A stretch of DNA of 64,000 nt from Pontibacter fetidus (GCF_010119545.1 NZ_JAAEAA010000009.1:88467-152466); one strand, 5' to 3'. Numbered from the stretch's first letter, positions 51,983 to 61,034 are shown. The notes: generated by a model from the letters alone, not told the origin. Translations and numbers: made by a program.

Positions 51983-53005
51983 TTATAGTTCTGATACAGT
52001 CCGCTTTTGGCGCACAAAATACTCCCACACAATACTGCCTTTGTAAACGCCGGCCATTTGGGCGAAATTGCCTTTAGGTTGCTGTGCTTTCCGGCGTTTG
52101 CGCCAATAGCTGCTGTTACGTAACACATCGGCGTGTGCATCCATTACAGCTAATGCATCTTTTGTTTGACCGGCCAGCACCATCCTGAAAGCAGCCAGCC
52201 AGTCCAGTAAAATGCGCAAAACTATAGTTGGTATCAGCTCTGAACCTGGCAGGTTTTTATACAGCAGCGCCAACCCGTTTCTGAAGTTCAGGTACGTTTT
52301 GCGCGGGTTTGATTTATGCAGCGTGCCGCCCCCCACATGGTACACCTGGCTATGGCCGTTATACATAATTTTATAGCCTGCATTTTTAGCGCGCCAGCAA
52401 AGGTCAATCTCCTCCATGTGCGCAAAAAAAGCGGGTTCCAGGCCGCCCAGCTCGTGATATAATTTAGCACGCACAAACATACAGGCCCCGGTCGCCCAGA
52501 AAATTTCCTGCACATCGTTATACTGCCCACGGTCTTCTTCCACGGTCTCAAACAAGCGGCCACGGCAAAACGGGTAACCCATCGTATCGATCATTCCACC
52601 GGCGGCTCCGGCGTGCTCTAAAAAGTCAGGATGCTGCTGTGCATTTATTTTGGGCTGAACAGCAGCAATCGTATGGTCAGCATCCAGCATGGCAACTATA
52701 GGTTCTACCCAACCCGGCGTAACTTCTACATCTGAGTTCAGCAGCACATAATAATCGGCCTCTACCTGTTGCAACGCTAAATTATAGCCTTCACAAAAAC
52801 CATGGTTCTGGCTGTGCCTGATAATGCGGACTTTCGGGAAATGCTGCTCTAAATAAACGATAGAATCATCAGAAGAGGCATTGTCTGCAACTATAACATC
52901 GCAGCCCGGGCTGTTTACCAGCACCGACGGTAAAAACTGTTGCAGGTAGCGTTGCCCGTTCCAGTTAAGTATTACAATAGCCGTGCGGCTGGTACTATAA
53001 GCCAA
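51983..53005 (-). CDS. Family 2 glycosyltransferase, rhamnosyltransferase-like
   Basis: 340 residues. TAIVILNWNGQRYLQQFLPS and VIVADNASSDDSIVYLEQHF open a GT-A domain, LNSDVEVTPGW has the metal-binding DxE-like site, and WATGACMFVRAKLYHELGG with AHMEEIDLCWRAKNAG completes the rhamnosyltransferase-like pattern. No membrane helix is certain, so it is likely a peripheral enzyme of surface polysaccharide assembly. The gene overlaps the YbaB gene by 11 bases (52995-53005), both on the minus strand. Confidence 0.9.
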   Translation of the reverse strand: MAYSTSRTAIVILNWNGQRYLQQFLPSVLVNSPGCDVIVADNASSDDSIVYLEQHFPKVRIIRHSQNHGFCEGYNLALQQVEADYYVLLNSDVEVTPGWVEPIVAMLDADHTIAAVQPKINAQQHPDFLEHAGAAGGMIDTMGYPFCRGRLFETVEEDRGQYNDVQEIFWATGACMFVRAKLYHELGGLEPAFFAHMEEIDLCWRAKNAGYKIMYNGHSQVYHVGGGTLHKSNPRKTYLNFRNGLALLYKNLPGSELIPTIVLRILLDWLAAFRMVLAGQTKDALAVMDAHADVLRNSSYWRKRRKAQQPKGNFAQMAGVYKGSIVWEYFVRQKRTVSEL

Positions 53006-53330
53006 AGCTGCCTAAATCTAAACCTGGTATATTGGGTAAAAGTCCGGAAGTGTGCTTTTTCATTTCTTCCTGGGCACGCTCAGCAGCGGTTAGCATGGCG
53101 TTGTTCACGGCAGCTACTACCAGGTCGTTCACCATTTCGCGGTCATTCACGTTCAGCAACGATTCGTCGATCTCTATCTTTAAAAGCTTGCGCTGGCCGT
53201 TTACGGTTGCTTTTACCAGTCCGGCGCCGGCTTCGGCTGATACGGTTATATGTTGTAGGTTTTCCTGTGCTTCTTTTAGTTTGGCCTGGACTTCTTTCAT
53301 TTTGCCCATCATGCCCATCATATCAAACAT
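52995..53330 (-). CDS. YbaB/EbfC-type nucleoid-associated protein
   Basis: 111 residues. MFDMMGMMGKMKEVQAKLKE followed by QENLQHITVSAEAGAGLVKA and VNDLVVAAVNNAMLTAAERA fits the YbaB/EbfC dimer that binds DNA. I chose ATG 53330; a start at 53366 would add 12 residues not seen in the family. Its 3' end overlaps the start of the downstream glycosyltransferase gene by 11 bases, so the two are probably co-transcribed. Confidence 0.9.
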   Translation of the reverse strand: MFDMMGMMGKMKEVQAKLKEAQENLQHITVSAEAGAGLVKATVNGQRKLLKIEIDESLLNVNDREMVNDLVVAAVNNAMLTAAERAQEEMKKHTSGLLPNIPGLDLGSFGL

Positions 53331-53473
53331 AAGCGTGTTTTTTTGAAGTATAAATGCAGTTTTCAACTATAACGCATTCGCTTCCCAAATATACAGGCAA
53401 ATTCTCAGAAAGCAGAAATAGTATCAGAATTACTTGGCAGGGTATAAAATCGGTACTACTTAAAAAGGATTAT

Positions 53474-55387
53474 TTACCGCAGTAAGGTTACAGTTCCGGT
53501 GCGGCGTTTGGTACTGCCGTCCTGTAAGCTAACTGTTATCTCGTAGGCATATACGCCCGCTGGCTGCAGTTTGCCGTTAACATTGCCATCCCAGCCGGTT
53601 GCGCGGTTATCAGAGGTATAAACAACCTGGCCTGCGCTATTTATTATCCGTATGGAGAAGTTTTCGAAACGCTTGCCTTTCACTTCAAACACATCATTCA
53701 GGCCGTCGTTATTCGGGGTAAAAGCGCTGGGTACAAACAGGGCTAGTTCCAGTTTTATAGTTTGGGTGTTGGAATAAGTTACGGTACCTGAACCGGATGT
53801 GGCTTTGATACGATAACGGAAAACCTGTTCCTGCTGGGCAGCTAGCTGGTCTGAGTAAGAGTTGCCGCTAACTTTTATACTTCTGACCACACCGCCAGTT
53901 TCATCCAGCACTTCTAAAGTATAGCTGGTTGCTCCGTTTGTAAAGCCGGTATAGTTGGTCCAGGTAAGTTGCGCTGTTTCTTCGGGGGTTAGTTTTGCAG
54001 TAAGTATAACCGGACAACTTAGTGCGCTGGCTGCAGCAGTTTTATCGCAGGGGTTTGTGTAGGTAGCACGGTAGCAGACAGTGGAAATCGCACTCAGTTT
54101 ATCTGAAATAGTGGTTTGCTGGGTGTTAGCTATATCTTTAAATGCTGCTCCGTTTATACTTCGCTGGTACGTAGCCGATTTTATACTTTGGCCGTTGGGT
54201 AACTGCAGGGTAATTTCTATTTCGTTTTGCGGGTTAAAACTGGTCAGCAACGTTGCAGCCGGTGGGGTAGATGTAGAAGTAACAGCAATACAGCTCTGCA
54301 CCGAAACCGTAGTTGACTTCCCATCCATAGTTATGCCTTTTATTTCATAGCAATTGTTTTGTCCGCAACTCACATCTGTATCGGTATAAGATGAGCTATT
54401 TCCTGCAACAGATTGGAGTAAAATGCCATTACGGTACAGGTCGTATTGCTTGAAAAAGCCAGCTATAGTTTGCCAGTTTATTGTTACCTGTTCGTTTCCT
54501 CCGGTTGTAGTTAGTGTAATTATGGTTGCTTTGTTAGAGGTTGGTAACACAGTACTGCATGCATCGGTGGCTTCCAGTATAAATTCGGTTTTTGATGCGG
54601 TGTTAGTATTGGCTAAAGTATAGCTTGTTTGGTTTGCTGCTATAGTTGCAACAGGCTTATAGTTGGTTTCTGTTTCCGTTTTACTTTTTAAAGTATAGCT
54701 ATAGCCTTGCAACAGGTTACTGAAAGTAAAATCTATAGTTCCAGTGGTAGCATCCTGTTTTTGTACTTTCAGGGTGTTGATGACCGGCGAAGTATAAGCT
54801 GGCAGATCGTTTATAGTTTGTGTGGCTTCCGGAGAATTGCAAAAACCGCCAACATATTTGCCGGTAACTTTTACGTTGTGGGGCCCAGCTTGTGTGTATC
54901 TATGCGTTACCGGGTTTCCAATATTCTGTTTTGTAATGGGTGGACTAGACGTGCCATCACCGAAATTTATAGTATAATAATCGTAATGTGCGTCTGTAAT
55001 CTGAAAGCGGAAAGTTTTGTTGGCGCAGGCTGTAACTGTAAAGGTTGGGGAAGGAGTATCTACTACTTCAAAGGTCTGCGAAAATTCTTCTGTTCGGCCG
55101 TTCAGGTTGCCAAGTTGGGTTACAGTTACAGGGCCGGCAGTGGTAAACGTATGATATTTTTGTTTTGCTTCCGGTGTATTAAAATCTAAACCGTCACGCT
55201 TATCATAGTCATAGTATTCCTTGTCGGCATCTACACCGGCACAGTCGCGGAACGTGATGCGCTCTCCAATACAAAATTTTGTAACTTCCCTTCCCAGTCT
55301 GTCATAGGCTTTAAAGCAACGGCTCTGGGCATTTGCAGCAAAGCCGGTCAGCAGTAAGACCAGAAACAGGAGGAGGTGCTTTTTCAA
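53474..55387 (-). CDS. Secreted T9SS cargo with PKD and Fn3-like domains (type-B sorting)
   Basis: 637 residues. Signal peptide MKKHLLLFLVLLLTGFAANA; then domains with PKD-like FGDGTSSPP and several fibronectin-type repeats (Gly, Thr, Ser and Asn-rich). The last 90 residues are the gliding-motility CHU_C/type-B sorting domain: FVPSAFTPNNDGLNDVFEVK, WDGNVNGKLQPAGVYAYEI and RRTGTVTLLR at the very end. It is therefore secreted through the outer membrane by the type IX system and may be attached to the surface. Adhesion is an inference. Expressed alone. Confidence 0.93.
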   Translation of the reverse strand: MKKHLLLFLVLLLTGFAANAQSRCFKAYDRLGREVTKFCIGERITFRDCAGVDADKEYYDYDKRDGLDFNTPEAKQKYHTFTTAGPVTVTQLGNLNGRTEEFSQTFEVVDTPSPTFTVTACANKTFRFQITDAHYDYYTINFGDGTSSPPITKQNIGNPVTHRYTQAGPHNVKVTGKYVGGFCNSPEATQTINDLPAYTSPVINTLKVQKQDATTGTIDFTFSNLLQGYSYTLKSKTETETNYKPVATIAANQTSYTLANTNTASKTEFILEATDACSTVLPTSNKATIITLTTTGGNEQVTINWQTIAGFFKQYDLYRNGILLQSVAGNSSSYTDTDVSCGQNNCYEIKGITMDGKSTTVSVQSCIAVTSTSTPPAATLLTSFNPQNEIEITLQLPNGQSIKSATYQRSINGAAFKDIANTQQTTISDKLSAISTVCYRATYTNPCDKTAAASALSCPVILTAKLTPEETAQLTWTNYTGFTNGATSYTLEVLDETGGVVRSIKVSGNSYSDQLAAQQEQVFRYRIKATSGSGTVTYSNTQTIKLELALFVPSAFTPNNDGLNDVFEVKGKRFENFSIRIINSAGQVVYTSDNRATGWDGNVNGKLQPAGVYAYEITVSLQDGSTKRRTGTVTLLR

Positions 55388-55430
55388 GGCAGATAATGTG
55401 TAAAAGTTGCAGTACGAATTTACCTAAAAA

Positions 55431-55528
55431 TGTCTGAACCACAGATTAAAACAGATTTTAATGATTTACCAGATCTCAAGTATAATCTGGTAAATCCATC
55501 AAATCAACATTAATCTGCGGTTCAGACG
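55431..55528. repeat. Near-perfect ~100 bp palindrome
   Basis: TGTCTGAACCACAGATTAAA-type left arm (from 55431) and the right arm TTAATCTGCGGTTCAGAC (to 55528) fold over a central loop, via ATTTACCAGAT and ATCTGGTAAAT. The hairpin stands between the T9SS cargo gene and hutH, on both of whose reading it would be downstream or upstream as a structured RNA. Similar arms occur near 37930. Confidence 0.75.
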
Positions 55529-55536
55529 AATTCCTG

Positions 55537-57057
55537 CTAATCCTTTAATCCTGAAAATCCTGGTTCAGACAAACTAAAGCTTCTCAGGAAATCAATACTC
55601 TTCATAATATCATCGTGCAAAACGCGGTCTGTAGATACAAAAGGCACTGCTTCGCGGAACGACCTATAAAGCTCTTCCAAAACTGATGAAGTTTTTAATG
55701 GTCTGCGGAAGTCAATAGCCTGGGCGGCGTGCATGAGTTCTATAGCTAACACGCGCTCCACGTTCTGCACCACCTGGTATAGTTTGGTAGCAGCGTTGGC
55801 ACCCATGCTTACATGGTCTTCCTGTCCGTTTGAGGATGGAATGGTGTCGATAGACGCTGGCGTGCAAAATTGCTTGTTCTGGCTAACTATAGAAGCGGCT
55901 GTGTACTGCGTGATCATAAAACCAGAATTCAGACCAGGCTCGGCCACTAAAAAGTCAGGTAATCCACGTGTTCCCGATATCAATAAATAACTGCGGCGCT
56001 CCGAAATACTTCCCAGTTCTGCCATGGCAATCGCCATAAAATCCAGCGCTAATGCCAGTGGCTGCCCATGGAAGTTACCGCCTGAAATGATCTCGTCTTC
56101 GTCGGGGAAGATGTTCGGGTTGTCGGTTACGGAATTTATCTCGGTCAGGAAAACTTCTTCGGCGTAGCGCAGCGCGTCTTTGCTGGCACCATGCACCTGC
56201 GGAATGCAACGGAACGAATACGGGTCCTGTACATGCACCTTGTCCTGAACGATAAGCTCGCTACCTTCTAGTAGGTTCCGGAACGTCTCAGCCGTTTGCA
56301 ACTGACCCTTATGCGGACGAACCTTGTGTATCAGTTCATTGAACGGCTCAATTCTGCCATCAAATCCATCCAGCGAAAGCGCACCAATTAAGTCAGCCTG
56401 GGCTGATAAACGGCGGGCCTGCAGCAGGTTGTAAACGCCATAAGCGCTCATAAACTGCGTACCGTTCAGCAGGGCCAGCCCTTCTTTTGCTTTTAGCGCG
56501 ATTGGTTCCCAACTGAACATCTCCAGCACATGGCGGCTTTCGAGTTTGTAGCCCTGGTAATGCACTTCGCCTAAGCCGATCAATGGCAAACACAAATGCG
56601 CCAAAGGAGCAAGGTCGCCGCTTGCACCCAGCGAGCCCTGCTGGTAAACTATAGGGTAAATATCACGGTTATAAAAATCGATCAGGCGTTTTACCGTCTG
56701 CAACTGCACACCACTATGCCCATACGCCAGCGACTGTACCTTTAACAGCAACATCAGCTTCACCACTTCCTGCGGTACTTCCTGCCCCGTGCCGCATGCA
56801 TGAGACATCATCAGGTTACGCTGCAACTGCTCCAGGTCGTGGTTCGAGATTTTATTTTTATACAGTGAGCCGAAACCGGTATTGATGCCGTAAATGCTGC
56901 GCTCATTCTGCTTCATTTTATCCTGCAGGTAGTCGTAGCATTTTTGGATGCGCTGCTCGGCATCGGCGGAAAGGGCCAAACTATAGTTACCGGAAATGAT
57001 CTCCTGTATGCGCTCCAGGCTCAGGTGCTCGCCGGAGATGTGGTGTATGTTGCTCAT
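55537..57057 (-). CDS. hutH: Histidine ammonia-lyase
   Basis: 506 residues. The MIO cofactor is formed from Ala-Ser-Gly in GSLGASGDLAPLAHL (residues 145-147); other marks are SIYGINTGFGSLYKN, QRNLMMSHACGTG and SGGNFHGQPLALALDFMAIA. It deaminates histidine to urocanate. The last dozen residues (SLSEPGFSGLKD) are encoded by a gene-end repeat unit, so the tail is probably not functional. hisS lies one base upstream on the same strand, suggesting co-transcription of a histidine-using and a histidine-degrading enzyme. hutU, hutI and hutG are not in the window. Confidence 0.95.
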   Translation of the reverse strand: MSNIHHISGEHLSLERIQEIISGNYSLALSADAEQRIQKCYDYLQDKMKQNERSIYGINTGFGSLYKNKISNHDLEQLQRNLMMSHACGTGQEVPQEVVKLMLLLKVQSLAYGHSGVQLQTVKRLIDFYNRDIYPIVYQQGSLGASGDLAPLAHLCLPLIGLGEVHYQGYKLESRHVLEMFSWEPIALKAKEGLALLNGTQFMSAYGVYNLLQARRLSAQADLIGALSLDGFDGRIEPFNELIHKVRPHKGQLQTAETFRNLLEGSELIVQDKVHVQDPYSFRCIPQVHGASKDALRYAEEVFLTEINSVTDNPNIFPDEDEIISGGNFHGQPLALALDFMAIAMAELGSISERRSYLLISGTRGLPDFLVAEPGLNSGFMITQYTAASIVSQNKQFCTPASIDTIPSSNGQEDHVSMGANAATKLYQVVQNVERVLAIELMHAAQAIDFRRPLKTSSVLEELYRSFREAVPFVSTDRVLHDDIMKSIDFLRSFSLSEPGFSGLKD

Positions 57058-57058
57058 G

Positions 57059-58462
57059 TTAGGCTATGTCTTTCAGCTGGGCAATAATGTCGTCGATGTA
57101 TAGTTCGTCCTGTTCGCCGGTCTGCATGTCGCGGAGCTTTAACTTGCCGCTTGCCATTTCTTCGGAGCCAACCAGCAGCACGAACGGGATGTTTTTCTGA
57201 TCGGCATAGCTCATCTGTTTCTTCAGCTTGGCAGCTTCCGGGTATAGTTCCGACGAGATGCCGGCATCGCGTAGTTTCTGCAGCAACGGCAGCGCGTATA
57301 GTTCCGACTCCTTATCGAACTGAACAATAAGTACCTTGGTGCTCAGCTGTGCGCTCACCGGGAACAGGTCCAGTTCTTCCAGCACATCGTAAATGCGGTC
57401 TACGCCAAACGAGAAGCCCACTCCCGACACGCCCGGCAAGCCGAACATGCCTGTCAGGTTATCGTAACGGCCACCGCCGCTGATGCTGCCCATGTTCACG
57501 TTGTTCACCTTCACTTCGAAAATGCAGCCGGTGTAGTAGGAGAGGCCGCGGGCCAGGGTTACATCCAATTGCAGGCGTGGGTTACCTGATGGGTTTGTGG
57601 CTGTTAACGCATTGCTGCCCAGGTTATCGAGGTAAGTCCAAACGTCGTTCAGGTCTTTCAGGCCGCGTTGCCCTTCTTCGGTGTTGCCCAGTATTGTTTG
57701 CAGTTGCTGCAGCAGGTCCTGGTTGTCACCTTCCAGGGTATAAAGTGGCTCCAGTTTGCTTACAGCATCTTCCGAAATACCACGCTCCAACAACTCTTTG
57801 CGCACGCCTTCCTTGCCTATTTTATCCAGCTTATCGATGGCCACGCAAATGTCGCCTTCACGGCCTTTCTCGCCGATGGCTTCGGCAATGCCAGCCAGCA
57901 CGCCACGGTGGTTTATCTTTATCGTGAAATCCGTCAGGCCAAGGGTAGTCAGCACTTCGTCGATCATCTGCACAATTTCGGCTTCGCAAAGCAGCGAGTT
58001 GGTGCCTACCACATCGGCATCGCACTGGTAAAACTCGCGGTAACGGCCTTTCTGCGGACGATCGGCACGCCAAACCGGCTGTATCTGGTAACGCTTGAAC
58101 GGGAAGGTGATCTCGTTACGGTTCATCACCACGAAACGGGCAAAAGGCACGGTCAGGTCGTAACGTAGTGCTTTTTCAGAAATCTTACGGATCAGGTGTT
58201 TCGAGCCTTGCTCGATATCGGCAGGAGTGGTTTTGCCCAGGTAATCGCCGGAGTTCAGGATCTTGAAGATCAGTTGGTCGCCTTCGTCGCCATACTTGCC
58301 GGTAAGCACCGACAGTTGTTCCATGGCCGGGGTTTCGAGGGGCAGGTAGCCGAACTTCTCGAAAGTACGGCGGATAATGCTGAAAATATAGTTACGCTTA
58401 ACGACCACAGCCGGGCCAAAATCGCGGGTTCCTTTCGGTATACTTGGTTTCTCTTTGCTCAT
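57059..58462 (-). CDS. hisS: Histidine--tRNA ligase
   Basis: 467 residues, class II synthetase. Motif 2 is QPVWRADRPQKGRYREFYQCD; histidine-specific signatures are LARGLSYYTGCIFEV and SGGGRYDNLTGMFG, motif 3 region GVGFSFGVDRIYDVL with conserved Arg. The C-terminal anticodon-binding domain contains KVLIVQFDKESELYALPL and KKQMSYADQKNIPFVLLVG. It charges tRNA-His. The downstream hutH begins one base after its stop, same strand. Confidence 0.96.
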   Translation of the reverse strand: MSKEKPSIPKGTRDFGPAVVVKRNYIFSIIRRTFEKFGYLPLETPAMEQLSVLTGKYGDEGDQLIFKILNSGDYLGKTTPADIEQGSKHLIRKISEKALRYDLTVPFARFVVMNRNEITFPFKRYQIQPVWRADRPQKGRYREFYQCDADVVGTNSLLCEAEIVQMIDEVLTTLGLTDFTIKINHRGVLAGIAEAIGEKGREGDICVAIDKLDKIGKEGVRKELLERGISEDAVSKLEPLYTLEGDNQDLLQQLQTILGNTEEGQRGLKDLNDVWTYLDNLGSNALTATNPSGNPRLQLDVTLARGLSYYTGCIFEVKVNNVNMGSISGGGRYDNLTGMFGLPGVSGVGFSFGVDRIYDVLEELDLFPVSAQLSTKVLIVQFDKESELYALPLLQKLRDAGISSELYPEAAKLKKQMSYADQKNIPFVLLVGSEEMASGKLKLRDMQTGEQDELYIDDIIAQLKDIA

Positions 58463-58865
58463 GCTAAAAACTTTGCCGGCGAAGTTACTAAGTTATGCCC
58501 ATAAAAGACACGGGAAAGTGGCAGTTTATAGTTTATAGCGAAGTTACCCGTGTTATTACCCGCTTACATTCGCGTTATAACGCGGCTATTCATAAACCTC
58601 TATCAGCTTTTAGTGGCAGTTTTATAGTTTGCAAAGCCCGGTTTTCTTTTCGGGAGAATTAAATCATGATTATGTAACTCCAATTTGAGGAGGAAAAAGA
58701 AAGGAGATTCATAAGAATAGTAAAACTTGAATACTTTACTTAACTTGTTGTAAGATTATAGGCCATAATAGTGGTAAACTATAGCCTTAAATAAAACAAA
58801 AACCACCTTCGCACATAGTGTAGATAAACCTCATAATAACGTATATACTATAGTTATGTATAATC
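58463..58865. other. AT-rich intergenic region before accessory genes
   Basis: About 400 bases with no gene seen. It contains the 5' flank of hisS, one AACTATAG-type motif near 58780 and another near 58850, and AT-rich sequence just before the membrane-protein gene. No repeat longer than the motifs is noticed. Confidence 0.55.
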
Positions 58866-59348
58866 ATGAAAAATGAAAACCTCGCAATACCACTAATATT
58901 GACAGCCTTTTTGCTGGTGTCATCTTTTGTGCCTATAATTCAGATTTTACTGATTTACCTGAATTCTGCACTTGTGTATCCAATAACAATAATAGCTGGA
59001 ACAGATATTATGGCTGTGCATTATGTAACAGATGGACTTCTTGCCATAGTTACCTTGTTTAGCTTCTATTACTCCAAGAAAACCATCTGGAAAATTTTTT
59101 CATCCATTGGTTTTACACTCTTTATGTTGCCAATGCTGGTTTATTCAACAGAAGGGGCATTTGACGAAAAAAAACCAATACTTTCTGAGCTTCATGTTGT
59201 TCGGAATAATAATAGGTATACCATTGATATTGGTGGGGGGATTGAAAATGAAGAAAGAATGTCTACACATAACACGGCACAGGCTTTAATCTCGTCTACG
59301 CCTCACCAAAGCCTGTACGAGCACGTTGGTCGTAATAATTTTAGATGA
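58866..59348 (+). CDS. Membrane protein, probably frameshifted at an A8 tract
   Basis: 160 residues as read. Three hydrophobic segments (10-30, 35-52, 58-73) and a fourth short one precede GAFDEKKP. After the eight adenines (59167-59174) the current frame gives a non-membrane, polar tail, while the +1 frame gives YFLSFMLFGIIIGIPLILVG, a convincing membrane helix, then GLKMKKE and a stop at 59287-59289. Reading seven adenines would join them, so the gene appears damaged by a one-base insertion, or the tract is a phase-variation or sequencing site. The function is unknown. Base use is AT-rich. Confidence 0.6.
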   Translation: MKNENLAIPLILTAFLLVSSFVPIIQILLIYLNSALVYPITIIAGTDIMAVHYVTDGLLAIVTLFSFYYSKKTIWKIFSSIGFTLFMLPMLVYSTEGAFDEKKPILSELHVVRNNNRYTIDIGGGIENEERMSTHNTAQALISSTPHQSLYEHVGRNNFR

Positions 59349-59386
59349 AGATACTAACTCGCGTGATTATCTGGGACTTCATTGCT

Positions 59387-59881
59387 ATGAAGAACTTAGG
59401 CTTTGCAATGATACTAGTTGTTACCTCATTAGGTGCCTGTAACGACCATGATGACTGCACTCCCGAATCAGTGACCACCAACTTCACCGAAGGCAGAGAA
59501 ATCGTGACGGTGTTTAATGCCGCCAGTAACTCAAACATTTATAAAGTGGAGAATGGTAACAACACCGTATTTGAGTACACCAATGCTAAGGCTCAGTGTG
59601 ACAATGCTTATGATGATGAAAAGGTTAGAAAATTCACTTTTGAGGTAAACACCGAAGCCGTACAATTTCGATTTACAGATAAGGAAGTGAAGTTAACAAA
59701 TTGCTATTTTGAGGATGTGGGTGGTTGGGCAAGAGGAATATATGAGATAGAGAGTGGCTTAATTGAAGGTGTAAAAATATCAGATGGAAAGTGGAGAGTT
59801 AATGTATCTGTTTTGACAGTTCCCAAATTCCCAGATGAGAAACCTGAAAGAATTGAATTCAAGGAAGTATTCATTAAGTAG
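59387..59881 (+). CDS. Small lipoprotein of unknown function
   Basis: 164 residues. The start MKNLGFAMILVVTSLGAC is a lipoprotein signal peptide with lipobox SLGAC (Cys 18). Mature protein is acidic and beta-rich with four further cysteines, including CDNAYDDEKV and TNCYFEDVGGWARG; the mid-section NSNIYKVENGNNTVFEY looks like a small beta barrel. No named family recognised. A longer start at 59345 exists but would push the signal peptide away from the N-terminus. Confidence 0.7.
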   Translation: MKNLGFAMILVVTSLGACNDHDDCTPESVTTNFTEGREIVTVFNAASNSNIYKVENGNNTVFEYTNAKAQCDNAYDDEKVRKFTFEVNTEAVQFRFTDKEVKLTNCYFEDVGGWARGIYEIESGLIEGVKISDGKWRVNVSVLTVPKFPDEKPERIEFKEVFIK

Positions 59882-59993
59882 AATTAGTGCCACTAACCAA
59901 TCCATAACCTTCGCTCCGTTGTACGCTCAAGCAACGCAAGCCGATAAACACCAAATAAAGCGTACATTTATGAAGTAATTAATTCAGAAGTGT

Positions 59994-60497
59994 ATGGATG
60001 ATGCAACAAAGGTATGTTTGGCGTGTGGGTTATGTTGCGACGGTACCTTGATTGGCTTTGTACAGGTTGGGTATGAAGAATTGCCTGTATTAAGAGAGTT
60101 GCTGGATGTGGAGAATGCGAACGGGGAAGGTTTTTTTCTGCAGCCCTGCAAAAAGTTTTGTGATGGCTGCACCATATATCCTGAAAGACCGAAACATTGT
60201 GCCAAATACGAGTGCGGGCTTTTGGCATCTCTGGAACAAAAGGAAATAGATGTTGAAACGGCTCTTGTAACAGTGGATGTGGTTAAACAAAAGAAAGTTG
60301 CTATAGAAAAGAAGCTGGCCTTTGTTCAGTTTGAACTGCAATCTCAATCGTTTTATTATAAAATGATCGAATTAAAAAAGTTACTTCGAACGGACAAGTC
60401 GCCCTCATCCTTCAACCAACTCCACCTGGATTTACTGACAGAACTAGATCAACTCGAAAAGCTGCTGTCTGAAAGGTTTGGCATCTCATTTTCGTAA
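59994..60497 (+). CDS. YkgJ-type cysteine-cluster protein
   Basis: 167 residues. The Cys pattern VCLACGLCCDGTLIG, then QPCKKFCDGCTIYPERPKHC and KYECGL matches the YkgJ/CxxCxxCC metal-cluster family (predicted Zn or Fe-S binding, activity unknown). The C-terminal half is a long helical region rich in Leu, Lys and Gln. It lies among AT-rich small genes; the AHSA1 gene follows by 32 bases and may be co-transcribed. Confidence 0.85.
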   Translation: MDDATKVCLACGLCCDGTLIGFVQVGYEELPVLRELLDVENANGEGFFLQPCKKFCDGCTIYPERPKHCAKYECGLLASLEQKEIDVETALVTVDVVKQKKVAIEKKLAFVQFELQSQSFYYKMIELKKLLRTDKSPSSFNQLHLDLLTELDQLEKLLSERFGISFS

Positions 60498-60529
60498 GAA
60501 AAGATAACAGTGCATCAATAACCTCAACT

Positions 60530-60949
60530 ATGGAAAAACAAAAAATCACAGTAGAAGCAACTATAAACGCTGGCAACCAGAAAGTGTGGACCTACTGGAC
60601 CTCGCCAGAACATATCGTGAACTGGAACTTTGCCTCCGACGACTGGCACTGCCCTTCTGCTGAGAACGATGTAAGAACGGGTGGCAAATTCAGATCAACG
60701 ATGGCCTCTAAGGATGGCAAAATGAGCTTCGATTTTGGAGGTGTTTACGATGAAGTTATACCTGAGAAGAAGCTGGCTTACAAAATGGAAGACGGAAGGC
60801 AGGTTGAGGTTTTATTTGAAGACCTGGGTAACAACACAACCAAACTGACCGAAACATTTGATGCAGAAAGCACGCATTCTGATGAAATGCAACGTGCCGG
60901 TTGGCAGGCTATAGTTAATAACTTTAAAAAGTATGTGGAGGGTGTATAG
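60530..60949 (+). CDS. AHSA1/SRPBCC-domain protein
   Basis: 139 residues in the SRPBCC (START-like) fold: ITVEATINAGNQKVWTYWTSPEHIVNWNFASDDWHCP split into pieces, GGKFRSTMASKDGKMSFDFGG, YDEVIPEKKLAYKMEDGR, and a C-terminal helix MQRAGWQAIVNNFKKYVEG. It belongs to the AHSA1/YdhG-like group that binds small hydrophobic ligands; ligand unknown. A weak hairpin follows. Confidence 0.9.
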   Translation: MEKQKITVEATINAGNQKVWTYWTSPEHIVNWNFASDDWHCPSAENDVRTGGKFRSTMASKDGKMSFDFGGVYDEVIPEKKLAYKMEDGRQVEVLFEDLGNNTTKLTETFDAESTHSDEMQRAGWQAIVNNFKKYVEGV

Positions 60950-60996
60950 CTTACACAGCTTTTAAGAGGATTTTACACAAGCAAAAGTACAAGTAA

Positions 60997-61034
60997 GCGA
61001 AGCGCTTCTCTCAGATCAGGGGGAGGCGCTTTTG
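60997..61034 (+). terminator. Possible terminator after the AHSA1 gene
   Basis: AGCGCTTCTC (61001-61010) pairs with GGGAGGCGCT (61021-61030) with G-T pairs; a T run follows. Confidence 0.6.

Noticed and set aside
57577..58168. Plus-strand frames of 116 and 166 codons
   Set aside because: Antisense of hisS, which is fully supported by class II synthetase motifs.
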